Positions 29,726 to 38,382 of a stretch of 38,424 nucleotides of DNA are shown here, piece by piece. The notes beneath the pieces are model-generated. The model was not told where the DNA came from. It searched no databases and saw only the letters and a list, made by a program, of their open reading frames with translations. Location: positions 1 through 38,424 of the IMG/VR virus record IMGVR_UViG_3300033141_000652; one strand, given 5' to 3'. Numbering within the stretch: the first letter of the stretch is position 1; each line of letters begins with the position of its first letter. The position numbers and the translations under genes were made by a program. The stretch comes from a virus.

Positions 29726-30970
29726 CTAACTGAACCACCTTGCAGCAGGTTTGTATTTCCATTCTTGTAATCCACGTTGCTGCGGGGAAAGTTTAAGATA
29801 TTCAGCCTGCCAGGGATATTTTTCTAAGTATTCCTCTAATGGGTCACGAGTTTGTACTCTAGCACCATAACTTTTTATTTGTTCCTGTGACATTCCCTGT
29901 ATCTGCGCTAGCTTAGCTTGTGCCTCTTTCCATTTTTGTGGGGCTATAGTGATTAGCCATTCTTCCGGCATCATTTCTTCTGCTTTTCTAGTAAAGTCTG
30001 GCTTCATGCCCCTGGATGCCCCAGATTCTATTACCTTAGCCCAGCGGTCTACTTCAAATTGTGCTTGTTTAAGTTCTTGTTCGTATGTTGGACGATTGAT
30101 AGCAGCCCACCATTGGTTGCGTATATCCCCAGCTTGCTGTTCAAATTTTTCAATGACTCCTGGTAGCCTTGATTCTACAAATGCTTGTAATTTAGTAGGT
30201 CTTTCTTGTTCTAAGAATTCTCTTAATATAGGTTCAGCAGATGGAGCCTGTATCCTACTATCAGGAAAAGCAAATTGCCTTTGTTCTTCCCAAGCTTTTT
30301 TGACACGCTCTTGATATTCTTTTTGGGCTGCTAATTGTAGCGGAGTGGCTCCCTTTTCAAAATAATATTTTCTTGTGGCTTCATGTTGTTTCCAGGTTTC
30401 TTCTCGTTTTGCTTGCCACTCTTTTAGAGTATCAGCATATTCTTTAGCAGCTTTACGTTCTACACCAGGAGCTTTTACACCAACAATAAAATCTTGCTGA
30501 TAGTCATATCCTTTATTATACCATTCTTTATATTCTTTGCTGCCTGGTGAATACCCAGCGTCTATAGCCATTCTACCAAAAGCTAATGGAGCTATAGCCT
30601 TGGTATACTGAGGCAAGTCACGTAGTGGACTGAACTCTGGTAACTGCGTAGCAAAGGGCACAGTATAGCCCTGCTCCCCAGCATAATCCAACAATCCCAT
30701 TAATGCATCTAATTTTCTAGCAAGTGGGTCTACTTGCGTTGAACCCTGTTCTAAACTAGCTAGTTTTTCTTCGATAGCCCTTGCTGTAAAGTCTTGTCTA
30801 CCAAGCCCAAATAGTCCGTAATCTTTTGTAAATCCTCTTATTGTTATAGCGTAAGTAATACGGTCTACGGCCTTCTCTATTAAATCAATAAATAAATCTG
30901 GTATGGATACATCAAAAGTTTCAAAATCTGGGACTGTTGGAATAGTTTTTACTTTAAGTTCATCTGTCAT
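29726..30970 (-). CDS. Virion-associated helical protein (414 aa)
   Basis: 414 residues, Gln/Glu/Lys-rich helices in the second half (EYQERVKKAWEEQRQF, ELKQAQFEVDRWAKV). Starts with TDELKVKTIPTVPDFETFDV. The stop overlaps the start of the 1504-residue gene and the start overlaps the portal stop. Probably a head or ejection accessory protein. No domain recognised. Confidence 0.55.
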   Translation of the reverse strand: MTDELKVKTIPTVPDFETFDVSIPDLFIDLIEKAVDRITYAITIRGFTKDYGLFGLGRQDFTARAIEEKLASLEQGSTQVDPLARKLDALMGLLDYAGEQGYTVPFATQLPEFSPLRDLPQYTKAIAPLAFGRMAIDAGYSPGSKEYKEWYNKGYDYQQDFIVGVKAPGVERKAAKEYADTLKEWQAKREETWKQHEATRKYYFEKGATPLQLAAQKEYQERVKKAWEEQRQFAFPDSRIQAPSAEPILREFLEQERPTKLQAFVESRLPGVIEKFEQQAGDIRNQWWAAINRPTYEQELKQAQFEVDRWAKVIESGASRGMKPDFTRKAEEMMPEEWLITIAPQKWKEAQAKLAQIQGMSQEQIKSYGARVQTRDPLEEYLEKYPWQAEYLKLSPQQRGLQEWKYKPAARWFS

Positions 30971-32709
30971 TGAGTAGCTCCAACTGTACCACCAGAAACG
31001 CCACCCATCATTTCTTGTGGCATTGTTTCAGGGGGTACTCCAGTTGCCATTGGCGGTAGGTTCATACCAATATTTTCAAGGCTTAGTTGCCCTGTTGGGC
31101 TTATACTGCCACCTTGCGGAGTATTTTTAGGTTGTGTTTGCTGCATGAACAAATTAAGTTCGGCTACAATATTCCTTGCTTTATCCAAATTGTTAGCAGC
31201 GAGGGATGCATTCAAGGCATTCCAGAGTTTTATTACTGGTAAATTATCAGCCCACTCCTCAGATATTCTCTCATTCTCAAGAGTAGTATCTTCAACACCT
31301 ATTATTTCAGCCTGTGCTGTTCTCCGTGACAGTATTGGTTTTTCACCATCTATCGCAAGTCGAGCAAGCTGGTAGCGTTGTGCATCATCCTTCGGGTATA
31401 TTGGTGTTAGTGTTATTTCTGGGCGCCACGCATCATTTATGTCGCTTGGTTTAATTTTAATCGGTGTTGGAACACCAAATGGTGCGCCCTTGCTTGTTCT
31501 TCCTCTGACTTCTACAGGCTTCCAACCACCCGCGGCGTATTGCTTCATTAAAGATATTGCTATACTAGTCTGGAATTGTTCAATACAACGGGCAAAGGGC
31601 ACAATCAAACTGGCTAGCGAACCCTGCAATTGGTTGATTGCAAATCCAGATAGTCTAAATCCAAGTTCACCCAATGCTACGTGAGAAATACCACCACGTT
31701 GTATCTCACCTTGTACGAAGTCTACCATGTCCTTTGCATCCCTAGGCATGGTTGGCTCCATAAGAGGTTCTATTTTCTCCCCTGTTGTGGAATCCATCGG
31801 GACTGCGAACGCTTTATCGGTCTGCCAGATATCTTCTTCAAGATTTCGCTGCCCACCAGCAGACCAGACACCGAGCGGCACCACTACGCCGCGCTCGACT
31901 ATTGTTAGCAACGATGATATCGTTCTGTTAAGTAGTGGATATAATTGTCTGGTTGGGCCGTAGATTGATTCTCCGACATACAAGCCTGTTTGATTGTAGG
32001 TTCCATGCCCAACTATTGGGGTTGCCCCAACACGGCTTATATGCACAGGGCAGTAACCAAGTCCATGTGTCCACTGGTTTACAATATCTTTACCGTTTAC
32101 ATAAACTATATTGTCCTGTGTATCCCAGTAGTCTACGATGTCTGCTTCACGCTTTCCTACATCTATTCCGTAGGTATCTTTTATTTCTTCGCGCGATGCG
32201 GTTCTAGTGTGCGCTGCCCAAGCTAATCCACGCCGCCCACGGGCATACGCAGTATTATAGATATCCCAGATTGCTATTTCTGGGAATGTACTGCCATCTT
32301 CTTCTTTCAATATTAATGCTCTGCCTGCTAATGTGCCACGTACTACTGGGTACCAGGCTTCTAAAGAATTCAAGCTTGGTGAGTCTGGTTCTAGCATTAA
32401 CCTATCATCGTTCATATTGCGCACGCCATAGAGAAAACGCTCAATGTTATTGGCTACTTCTATCTCGTCTTCTTGTAGCGTGTCTTCTGGAATTCTTATA
32501 ATTAATTTGGCATCGGTAAGCATTGATATTGCTTTATCGGCCAGTACGCGAGCCGAGTTAGATGTGTAGGAGTAGAAGCCGCTTCCAGCATCATAAGGAA
32601 CTTCGCGGAATAGGTCGTAGTCTCTATCCCAGCGCTTGCGTAGCTGAATATTAGTTGTATCGTTCCAGTAACGCTTAATTCCAGCTTGTATATCTTCGAC
32701 GCTCTTCAT
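30967..32709 (-). CDS. Portal protein
   Basis: 580 residues. Features of phage portal proteins: N-terminal wing with KRYWNDTTNIQLRKRWDRDY, NSARVLADKAISMLTDAKLI, central stem/clip region (YPLLNRTISSLLTIVERGVV), long C-terminal helix GFAINQLQGSLASLIVP and a Pro/Gln/Gly-rich tail. Gene order TerL, small gene, portal supports it. It forms the dodecameric DNA gate at one capsid vertex. Confidence 0.8.
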   Translation of the reverse strand: MKSVEDIQAGIKRYWNDTTNIQLRKRWDRDYDLFREVPYDAGSGFYSYTSNSARVLADKAISMLTDAKLIIRIPEDTLQEDEIEVANNIERFLYGVRNMNDDRLMLEPDSPSLNSLEAWYPVVRGTLAGRALILKEEDGSTFPEIAIWDIYNTAYARGRRGLAWAAHTRTASREEIKDTYGIDVGKREADIVDYWDTQDNIVYVNGKDIVNQWTHGLGYCPVHISRVGATPIVGHGTYNQTGLYVGESIYGPTRQLYPLLNRTISSLLTIVERGVVVPLGVWSAGGQRNLEEDIWQTDKAFAVPMDSTTGEKIEPLMEPTMPRDAKDMVDFVQGEIQRGGISHVALGELGFRLSGFAINQLQGSLASLIVPFARCIEQFQTSIAISLMKQYAAGGWKPVEVRGRTSKGAPFGVPTPIKIKPSDINDAWRPEITLTPIYPKDDAQRYQLARLAIDGEKPILSRRTAQAEIIGVEDTTLENERISEEWADNLPVIKLWNALNASLAANNLDKARNIVAELNLFMQQTQPKNTPQGGSISPTGQLSLENIGMNLPPMATGVPPETMPQEMMGGVSGGTVGATQ

Positions 32710-32946
32710 TTATTCCTCGTCTTCTACATCTATTCTTACTGGTTTCGGCATACCTGCCCTAGCTCTTCGTTCCATTGCACGGAGTTTATTCTTAACTCTT
32801 ACATGCAAATCCGAAACGACTATTGCATCGTCTATGCCACTCAAGACAAATGTTGGCGTTCCATCTACAAGAACTTCTAATGGTAGCTGTGGTACTACAT
32901 TTGCAGCACTAATTCTTCGTAATTCTGACCAAGATACTTGATTCAT
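32710..32946 (-). CDS. Hypothetical small protein between terminase and portal
   Basis: 78 residues; AAGGAGACG precedes ATG. Central strand-rich part (LPLEVLVDGTPTFVLSG) and a basic helix (HVRVKNKLRAMERRAR). Ends acidic (DVEDEE). The stop is directly followed by the portal ATG. A head-assembly accessory role is possible. Confidence 0.6.
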   Translation of the reverse strand: MNQVSWSELRRISAANVVPQLPLEVLVDGTPTFVLSGIDDAIVVSDLHVRVKNKLRAMERRARAGMPKPVRIDVEDEE

Positions 32947-32954
32947 ACGTCTCC

Positions 32955-34307
32955 TTATCTCTTGCGTTTTGGTGTAAATGTTTTTATTGGTGCTCTATGT
33001 TTCTGTGTGTATCCCAGCATATCTACTAAGCCATAAGCTAAAGCCTTACATGCATCATTATTTTTGTCGTCTGGTACTTCACCTACTACATTCCCGTCTC
33101 TATCCATACGCCATTTATATACACGTGTAGTATTATCAATGGGATTTGGGCAGCCACCGAGTTCACTTATTAAGCCTGTACATTTTGTGTTTATGAATAG
33201 GCCAGGAAGATTAGTTATCGGATTTACTTTCAGGCAGGTTTTTACACGCTCTATTCCATCCTGTATCCTAATCTTGCGTGACATGAGCGAAAGACCTGCC
33301 TGATGTAACCATGTTTCTGCTGGTGAGGACATAGCTTGATGCTGGGTGCCAGCGATGTCAATTGCCCCACCAACAATATTTGCGGTGCCCCACCAGGGCT
33401 TCTTTTGGCATATTGTTATTATGTCTTCTGTTACAAAACCAGTTTCATAAACCTCATCGAAAATAACGGCGCCATCTGCACGTTTCTGTGCAAAGAGGAC
33501 AGAATAAGCATGGCTGTATCCTGGGTCTACCCATATGTGTACTGGTTCTCCTGGGTCATATTCAAATAGTTCTGTGTTGCCTGTATGTATGTTGGAACGA
33601 AACTCTGGAAATACAAGTCCCTTGGGTGGGCATGGAACCCCACCATAACGCTCCATGAACCAATCATTTGACATAATTGATTCTATTCGTTTTATTTCTG
33701 GGTCAGTACGACCACCAGGAAATATAGCCAGGTTAGACCATGTGGGCAGACTGAATGATTTAATAAGAAAATCATTCGCTGCCTTGCCCAGGTTGAACAT
33801 ATCGACATACCAACCTAAGCTAGATTCAAAGGTTCCAGACATTAACATCCAGCCGCGCTTTTCAATAAGGCGGCCACGCAGACGAAGGAATGTTTCAAAG
33901 TCTATCTGTGAAGCTTCGCAGACAAGGATTCCATCTGGGGCTTTCATGGCAATTTTACGTGGGTCTTTAGCAGATTTTGTTTGAAATGTAATACCAAGTT
34001 CTGTTATGATTTCCCCTGGGTCTACTTGCTTCGTTGATTGGAAATTTATTCCTAATTTAGTTAGTCCTTCCTGTATGTATTCAAATTCAGCCTTGGTTCT
34101 TTCATAATCGGCGGCTACTAGCCAGAATAATTCACCAGCAAAATGTCTCGCTAACATATCCATGGCGGATAAATAAGACTTGCCGGAACGTTCCCCGCCC
34201 GCTACCAATCGCAATCTTTCGTTGGCTTGATGTACAAGCCATTGCTCAGTAGATGGGTTATATCCTATTTCATTAAATATATATTTAAGTTGTTCTTTAG
34301 TTGGCAT
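32955..34307 (-). CDS. terL: Terminase large subunit
   Basis: 450 residues. Walker A GGERSGKS (37-44), Walker B ILVCE (127-131; Cys in place of the usual first Asp, as in a group of phage terminases), SGTFESSLGWY coupling motif (158-167). The nuclease part carries WVDPGYS (Asp261), GAIDIAGT (Asp317) and NNDACKAL (Asp418), the three metal ligands of the RNase H-like terminase fold. It packages DNA into the procapsid through the portal and cuts it. The small terminase gene is about 3.2 kb upstream, beyond the fibre genes, which is unusual. Confidence 0.9.
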   Translation of the reverse strand: MPTKEQLKYIFNEIGYNPSTEQWLVHQANERLRLVAGGERSGKSYLSAMDMLARHFAGELFWLVAADYERTKAEFEYIQEGLTKLGINFQSTKQVDPGEIITELGITFQTKSAKDPRKIAMKAPDGILVCEASQIDFETFLRLRGRLIEKRGWMLMSGTFESSLGWYVDMFNLGKAANDFLIKSFSLPTWSNLAIFPGGRTDPEIKRIESIMSNDWFMERYGGVPCPPKGLVFPEFRSNIHTGNTELFEYDPGEPVHIWVDPGYSHAYSVLFAQKRADGAVIFDEVYETGFVTEDIITICQKKPWWGTANIVGGAIDIAGTQHQAMSSPAETWLHQAGLSLMSRKIRIQDGIERVKTCLKVNPITNLPGLFINTKCTGLISELGGCPNPIDNTTRVYKWRMDRDGNVVGEVPDDKNNDACKALAYGLVDMLGYTQKHRAPIKTFTPKRKR

Positions 34308-34316
34308 ATTATTTTA

Positions 34317-34871
34317 TTAAGTAATGTACCCACCAATTCTAATTCTCTGGTACCGTAACATAGTTCCCTGGAGTACAAACTCGCCCGCTATTTCATCTGA
34401 TGTAGCCGCTATTCTGTAAATCCTGAAACCCAAAACATCTCCTGCTATGATACCAGAATAAGGTACAGTATGTTGTAACTTGAATGATTTATACTGAGCA
34501 GCAGTGCCTGTTTCTGACTCTATGTCTATATTGCTTGAAGTATTTGGTACTGTATCCCCCGCCGTCCAGTGAGAGTATTCAACTCTTATCTGGAACTTCT
34601 TGCCTGTATTGGCGGTATCTAGCCAACCGCCTATAAAGATGTCAAAGTCAGTATCCTCGCTCCAATCATCAGGAACACAAATACAACCCCATAAGTCCTC
34701 ATCATCGCTATTAAAGATGGGCAGACTCCAACCAGAGAATATGCCCCTGTCTACAACAGTCGGTTTATGAGTGCCAAGTACACGGCCTAAGTTAAATTCT
34801 ATAGGCTGATAAGCGTAGACTGGGAGGAAGTCCTTATTTGCTAATACAGGGTCGCCCGCTTTCTGGGACAT
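34317..34871 (-). CDS. Beta-rich virion protein
   Basis: 184 residues. Rich in Asp, Gly, aromatics and strands (RVEYSHWTAGDTVP, SFKLQHTVPYSGIIAGDVLG), a jelly-roll look. It sits between the tailspike and TerL genes. The ribosome binding site GGAG is 12-14 bases from ATG, a little far. Tail or fibre-associated role is inference. Confidence 0.55.
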   Translation of the reverse strand: MSQKAGDPVLANKDFLPVYAYQPIEFNLGRVLGTHKPTVVDRGIFSGWSLPIFNSDDEDLWGCICVPDDWSEDTDFDIFIGGWLDTANTGKKFQIRVEYSHWTAGDTVPNTSSNIDIESETGTAAQYKSFKLQHTVPYSGIIAGDVLGFRIYRIAATSDEIAGEFVLQGTMLRYQRIRIGGYIT

Positions 34872-34908
34872 TACGCATTGCTACTCCTTTCCACTACTAC
34901 TCTCTTGA

Positions 34909-36417
34909 TTATCCCTTCATGTAGGTAATATAGATAGTGACCGCGCCTTGACTCCCAGCGCCAGAAATGATATTAGTAATATCATCATCCTCGGTGAAAG
35001 TTACTCGCGGAGTAACTTCTGTCCCTACTATGTGATTCTGGCAGTCCGATTCCCCCCAACAGATATCAGTAGTGGTATTGAAAGCGTTATCACCTGGGTC
35101 AGCCGTCATAGAAAAAGCATCTGTATCACCAGCAGAACCAATCATCACAGTAAGCGTGGTGGTATTGTCTGAATTCCATGCTTCTGTAAAGTCTAGCTTG
35201 ACAGCTTTGATAATGGACTCAGCAGGGATGGAGTCATCAAAGTCAATGTGGCCAGCAGCACCACCGTCGTCGGTCAGGTCGGCGTGGTCGATGGACTTGA
35301 TAATCGTACGAGTGTCTCCTGGTCCCACATGACCAACATTGTCACCCACGATGTTGTGGGCTTGTCCGTTGATGAAGTGGACACCCGCAGTGGTAGGAGA
35401 GACAAAGATATTGTCTCGGATGATGTTGTAATCTGGCGTACCAGTGTAGCAATCCAGCCCATACTTGTAACTGTTGGTATCATTCTTGACGACATTACCT
35501 TCGATAACATTGTAATCGCACACGTCGCCCCCCAGACTTACCCCATCGTAAGTGTTGGGATTGCCGTATGATACCTCGAAAAACACGTTCCCTTGAACTA
35601 CATTGTAGGAACCGTTGTTAATGGATACACCGTTCTGGGCAACGCCTCCACTGCCGGATGCGTACGTTCCCGACCCTATGAGGCGGTTGTAGTCACCGTC
35701 AAGCCTGTAACCATTCTGACTAGCATCTGCGACCAAGCAGCTTACAATCACGGTTCTATCCCCATTGACATGCCAGCCATTTGTAATAGCATGACCCGCG
35801 AAACATGCTTCAAACCAGTTGTTATACCCATCGACAAGGAAGCCATCATCATCGCAGTACTCGACAAAGATGTGCTTATAGAAACCAGCGTGGCTTGTGG
35901 TCCAAATACCGTAACCCCCGCATCTGTAAACACCTACATTCTCCACCGATGAGTTCAGACCTGCTATCTTTATTCCTTCCGTGGTTGCACCACCATTGTT
36001 GCCCTTGTTGCCGTGTATCAGAAGGTCACGTATCCTCACGTTGTCTCCAGTGCAATGTAACATCTGGGCCAAATCGGAACCACTTGCTTGATAAATACGT
36101 GTCACGCCATGCGTGTTTGCCAACCCGTCGCCCTCGCCAGTCAGTAGCACGTCCTCATCCACATTGATACAGGCGGAGATATTGAAATTACCAGCACTCA
36201 GGTGGACATGCCCGCCAATATCTGTTCCTCCTCCATCGCCAACTACGGGCAGTGCGTCTATTGCCGCCTGAATCTCTACATCATCGTCAGTTCCATCACA
36301 GACATAACCGCCTGACGCAAGAGCCGCTTTCTTGTAGGCATCAGAGGCGTCTGAAGCCGCCACAATTATTGCTGTTCCTATAAGCCCATTTACTGGGTCG
36401 CCTTCATTGAAAGTCAT
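34909..36417 (-). CDS. Tailspike-like protein with right-handed beta-helix
   Basis: 502 residues; GGAGGATTT precedes ATG. N-terminal GDPVNGLIGT head, then DDDVEIQAAIDALP and a repeat region (about 100-350) with spaced N, G and aliphatic steps: SSVENVGVYRCGGYGIW, TVIVSCLVADASQNG, NVVQGNVFFEV, NVIEGNVVKND. This is the pectate-lyase-3/NosD-type beta-helix of phage tailspikes. C-terminal beta sandwich with FTEAWNSDNTTTLTVMIG. Probably binds or degrades surface polysaccharide. Confidence 0.75.
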   Translation of the reverse strand: MTFNEGDPVNGLIGTAIIVAASDASDAYKKAALASGGYVCDGTDDDVEIQAAIDALPVVGDGGGTDIGGHVHLSAGNFNISACINVDEDVLLTGEGDGLANTHGVTRIYQASGSDLAQMLHCTGDNVRIRDLLIHGNKGNNGGATTEGIKIAGLNSSVENVGVYRCGGYGIWTTSHAGFYKHIFVEYCDDDGFLVDGYNNWFEACFAGHAITNGWHVNGDRTVIVSCLVADASQNGYRLDGDYNRLIGSGTYASGSGGVAQNGVSINNGSYNVVQGNVFFEVSYGNPNTYDGVSLGGDVCDYNVIEGNVVKNDTNSYKYGLDCYTGTPDYNIIRDNIFVSPTTAGVHFINGQAHNIVGDNVGHVGPGDTRTIIKSIDHADLTDDGGAAGHIDFDDSIPAESIIKAVKLDFTEAWNSDNTTTLTVMIGSAGDTDAFSMTADPGDNAFNTTTDICWGESDCQNHIVGTEVTPRVTFTEDDDITNIISGAGSQGAVTIYITYMKG

Positions 36418-36444
36418 TTTAGAAATCCTCCAAAAGATAATTGG

Positions 36445-36921
36445 TTAAGCATTGCTACTCCTTGATATTTCCAACCACTTCGACTGGCCTGCGTCGTATA
36501 GCAGGGTCATAGTATCTTCTATATTATCCATTACAAAGTTCCCAGCAAGGGCAAGATTACTGCCGTCTACTATGGTTACTGTATCGTTGGCCCCAGAAGT
36601 AGCTGCCCTGATTATCAGAATAGCACCGTCTACTCCGCCATTGATTGTAGTTAGGTTATCTGCTCCAGCGCCAGTTCCGCCTTCCACAACTATCTCATGG
36701 TAGGACTTAGTTACTGTAATTGCACCTGAAGAGATTGTTAGAGACCCAGCATCGCCATACGATGTTCTATCAATATATGCAATACCGTCAATGTACAGGT
36801 CTTTCCACTCTTTGGAAGATGAACCAAGGTCATAGGTATCGTCCGCACTGGGAATCCAGTCTCTTGTTACATAGCTATTAAAGATTTCTAAACCAAAGCT
36901 AGAGAAAATTTCAAGTCCCAT
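36445..36921 (-). CDS. Tail-fibre head/tip-like protein
   Basis: 158 residues. N-terminal near-duplicate GLEIFSSF-GLEIFNSY, then ADDTYDLGSSSKEWKDLYID, a sequence type found in many tail fibres (D-x-x-x-LG-S-x-x-x-W-K-D-L-Y-I-D-G), and a beta-rich remainder (VVEGGTGAGADNLTTING). Probably part of the fibre that follows it in the operon. GGAGG lies 11 bases before ATG. Confidence 0.6.
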   Translation of the reverse strand: MGLEIFSSFGLEIFNSYVTRDWIPSADDTYDLGSSSKEWKDLYIDGIAYIDRTSYGDAGSLTISSGAITVTKSYHEIVVEGGTGAGADNLTTINGGVDGAILIIRAATSGANDTVTIVDGSNLALAGNFVMDNIEDTMTLLYDAGQSKWLEISRSSNA

Positions 36922-37107
36922 TTAAGTTGTATCCTCCTTCTTTGGTTTTTCTTCGTTAATTTTCTGGTATTCTGCTCTCAAGTATGCGACAACACCTTTA
37001 ACCATTAGCAACTGGTCTTTTAATTTTGCTTCATCGTTTAGGGCTTTTTGGAGGTCTTCTTCTACTTTTAGTTTGTAGTTGTCGTCTTTCTTTTGTTTCT
37101 TTGTCAT
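36922..37107 (-). CDS. Small coiled-coil protein
   Basis: 61 residues from ATG at 37107. A GTG 15 bases upstream would only add MCVCK and is part of a GT-repeat, so I reject it. Lys/Glu-rich helix (LKVEEDLQKALNDEAKLKDQ) predicted as coiled coil. The upstream spacer is AAGG followed by a 12-base GT repeat. Possible fibre or chaperone accessory. Confidence 0.55.
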   Translation of the reverse strand: MTKKQKKDDNYKLKVEEDLQKALNDEAKLKDQLLMVKGVVAYLRAEYQKINEEKPKKEDTT

Positions 37108-37123
37108 TTTACACACACACACC

Positions 37124-37444
37124 TTAATTTTTTATTCCTACTGCTTTAACTGTAACAGCAGCAGTTGTTTGGGCAGCCGAAGCCACGACCTTGATGTATC
37201 GTAGTCCAGCGCAGTACAATAGTGTAAAACAATCACCTGTCGTGGTTGGTGTCAGGGCAGTGGTCACGCCGACATCCCGAAAGGTGCCGCCCGTAGAGCT
37301 TGCACCTTGGAGTTTGATTGTGCAACTATCCATAGTTGTTAGCTCTAGTCGAACGAAATCACATTCCGCCTGTAAGTCAATTTCACCAGTGGACGTGCCG
37401 CTCTTTGAAATTGTGGCTGTTTGCTCTCTGTGGTAAAGACTCAT
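37124..37444 (-). CDS. Small beta-rich structural protein
   Basis: 106 residues. Thr/Ser-rich strands (TATISKSGTSTGEIDLQA, DSCTIKLQGASSTGGTFRD, IKVVASAAQTTAAVTVKA), similar in style to head decoration or fibre-tip proteins. AAGGA followed by a 10-base GT repeat precedes ATG. Confidence 0.55.
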   Translation of the reverse strand: MSLYHREQTATISKSGTSTGEIDLQAECDFVRLELTTMDSCTIKLQGASSTGGTFRDVGVTTALTPTTTGDCFTLLYCAGLRYIKVVASAAQTTAAVTVKAVGIKN

Positions 37445-37459
37445 TTACACACACACTCC

Positions 37460-37936
37460 TTATTTGTTTTCTTTATCTTCAACAGAAGGCGTTTCCGCGC
37501 TCTTCTGATTATTTTCAGATTTCTTTAACAGCTCTTGCAGTTTTTGCAGGTGCTCCATTGCCTTGCTGTCCGTAACTATTACTTTGTAGTTATCGCGGTA
37601 TTCGGGGCGGATTTTCTTCAGGCGAAATATTATGGAGGTTACTTTGGGCACACTCTTGGTGTATTCTGGGTCGGCTAGTTGAAGGAGCAATTCGTCAGCA
37701 ATTAATTCTTCCGCAACGTCCAACATAGCACGAAATTCTTTATCGTCCTTGCGCCAGCGATGTACCTTCATTTTCGGGATACCAAGAATATCGGCGGCCT
37801 CCGAAAGCGTGGTTACTTGCCGCGTTTCAAAGAGGTCGATAATTTTGTGCATGTAATCCAGCTTCTTTTCTGGAGACATGGTTTCTTTGAAGGGCATTGC
37901 CTTTGGCCCAGGTTTGCGTCTTGGTGCTCTAGCCAT
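37460..37936 (-). CDS. Terminase small subunit (HTH type)
   Basis: 158 residues from ATG at 37936 (AGGAAAG ahead of it). The open frame extends further to 38143 but overlaps the upstream gene and lacks a binding site. Basic N-terminus (RAPRRKPGPK), then DLFETRQVTTLSEAADILG with KMKVHRWRKDDKEFR, a helix-turn-helix of the kind seen in small terminases that recognise the packaging site. C-terminal half is charged helix. Distance from TerL is unusual. Confidence 0.65.
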   Translation of the reverse strand: MARAPRRKPGPKAMPFKETMSPEKKLDYMHKIIDLFETRQVTTLSEAADILGIPKMKVHRWRKDDKEFRAMLDVAEELIADELLLQLADPEYTKSVPKVTSIIFRLKKIRPEYRDNYKVIVTDSKAMEHLQKLQELLKKSENNQKSAETPSVEDKENK

Positions 37937-37944
37937 ATTCTTTC

Positions 37945-38382
37945 CTACATTATTATGAATCTTACTTTTATGTCTTGTGGTTTTGTTATTTCGTCGGTTT
38001 GTGGTTCCACCAGGTAGAATTCGCCAGCCTCGTCGATGAAGCAGTTGAGGGCATGTGTATCTGTCCACAGAATTCCGAAGGCAAGGTCTGACCAGTAGGG
38101 CACCGACATCTGCCCCATCAGGCGGTAGGCGAAATCGTCGCAATCAAATTTTTCCTGTACGTAGGTGTTGCGGTTGGTTGTATCGGTTGCAAGGAAGGCT
38201 TTTATGTCAGCCTTGTTGCAGAGTAGGTAGTTACGGTCTGACAAGTGAATTGGGGCAGACTGGGTTATGCCGCGTAGTATTTTGTGCAAATCGGCGAATG
38301 CTATTCGCTTGGTGCTAGTTGGTTTAACGGTTGATTTTGCGCGCGACTGCGATATTAATTGCTTTAAGAGCGCTAAACACAT
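37945..38382 (-). CDS. Transglutaminase-like cysteine hydrolase
   Basis: 145 residues; AAGGAGGCCC precedes ATG. EKFDCDDFAYRL (Cys81), then WTDTHALNCFI (His110) and EFYLVEPQTD (Glu126/Asp130): the Cys-His-Asp/Glu order of transglutaminase-like enzymes and the same family as the anchored protein at 6197. No signal peptide or TM segment. Close to the packaging gene; it could be a virion-carried or lysis-related enzyme, inference. Confidence 0.65.
   Translation of the reverse strand: MCLALLKQLISQSRAKSTVKPTSTKRIAFADLHKILRGITQSAPIHLSDRNYLLCNKADIKAFLATDTTNRNTYVQEKFDCDDFAYRLMGQMSVPYWSDLAFGILWTDTHALNCFIDEAGEFYLVEPQTDEITKPQDIKVRFIIM

Noticed and set aside
37937-38143. 69-codon extension of the small terminase frame
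   Set aside because: It overlaps the transglutaminase-like gene, lacks a ribosome binding site, and reads as low-quality Arg/Asn-rich sequence; ATG 37936 has AGGAAAG.
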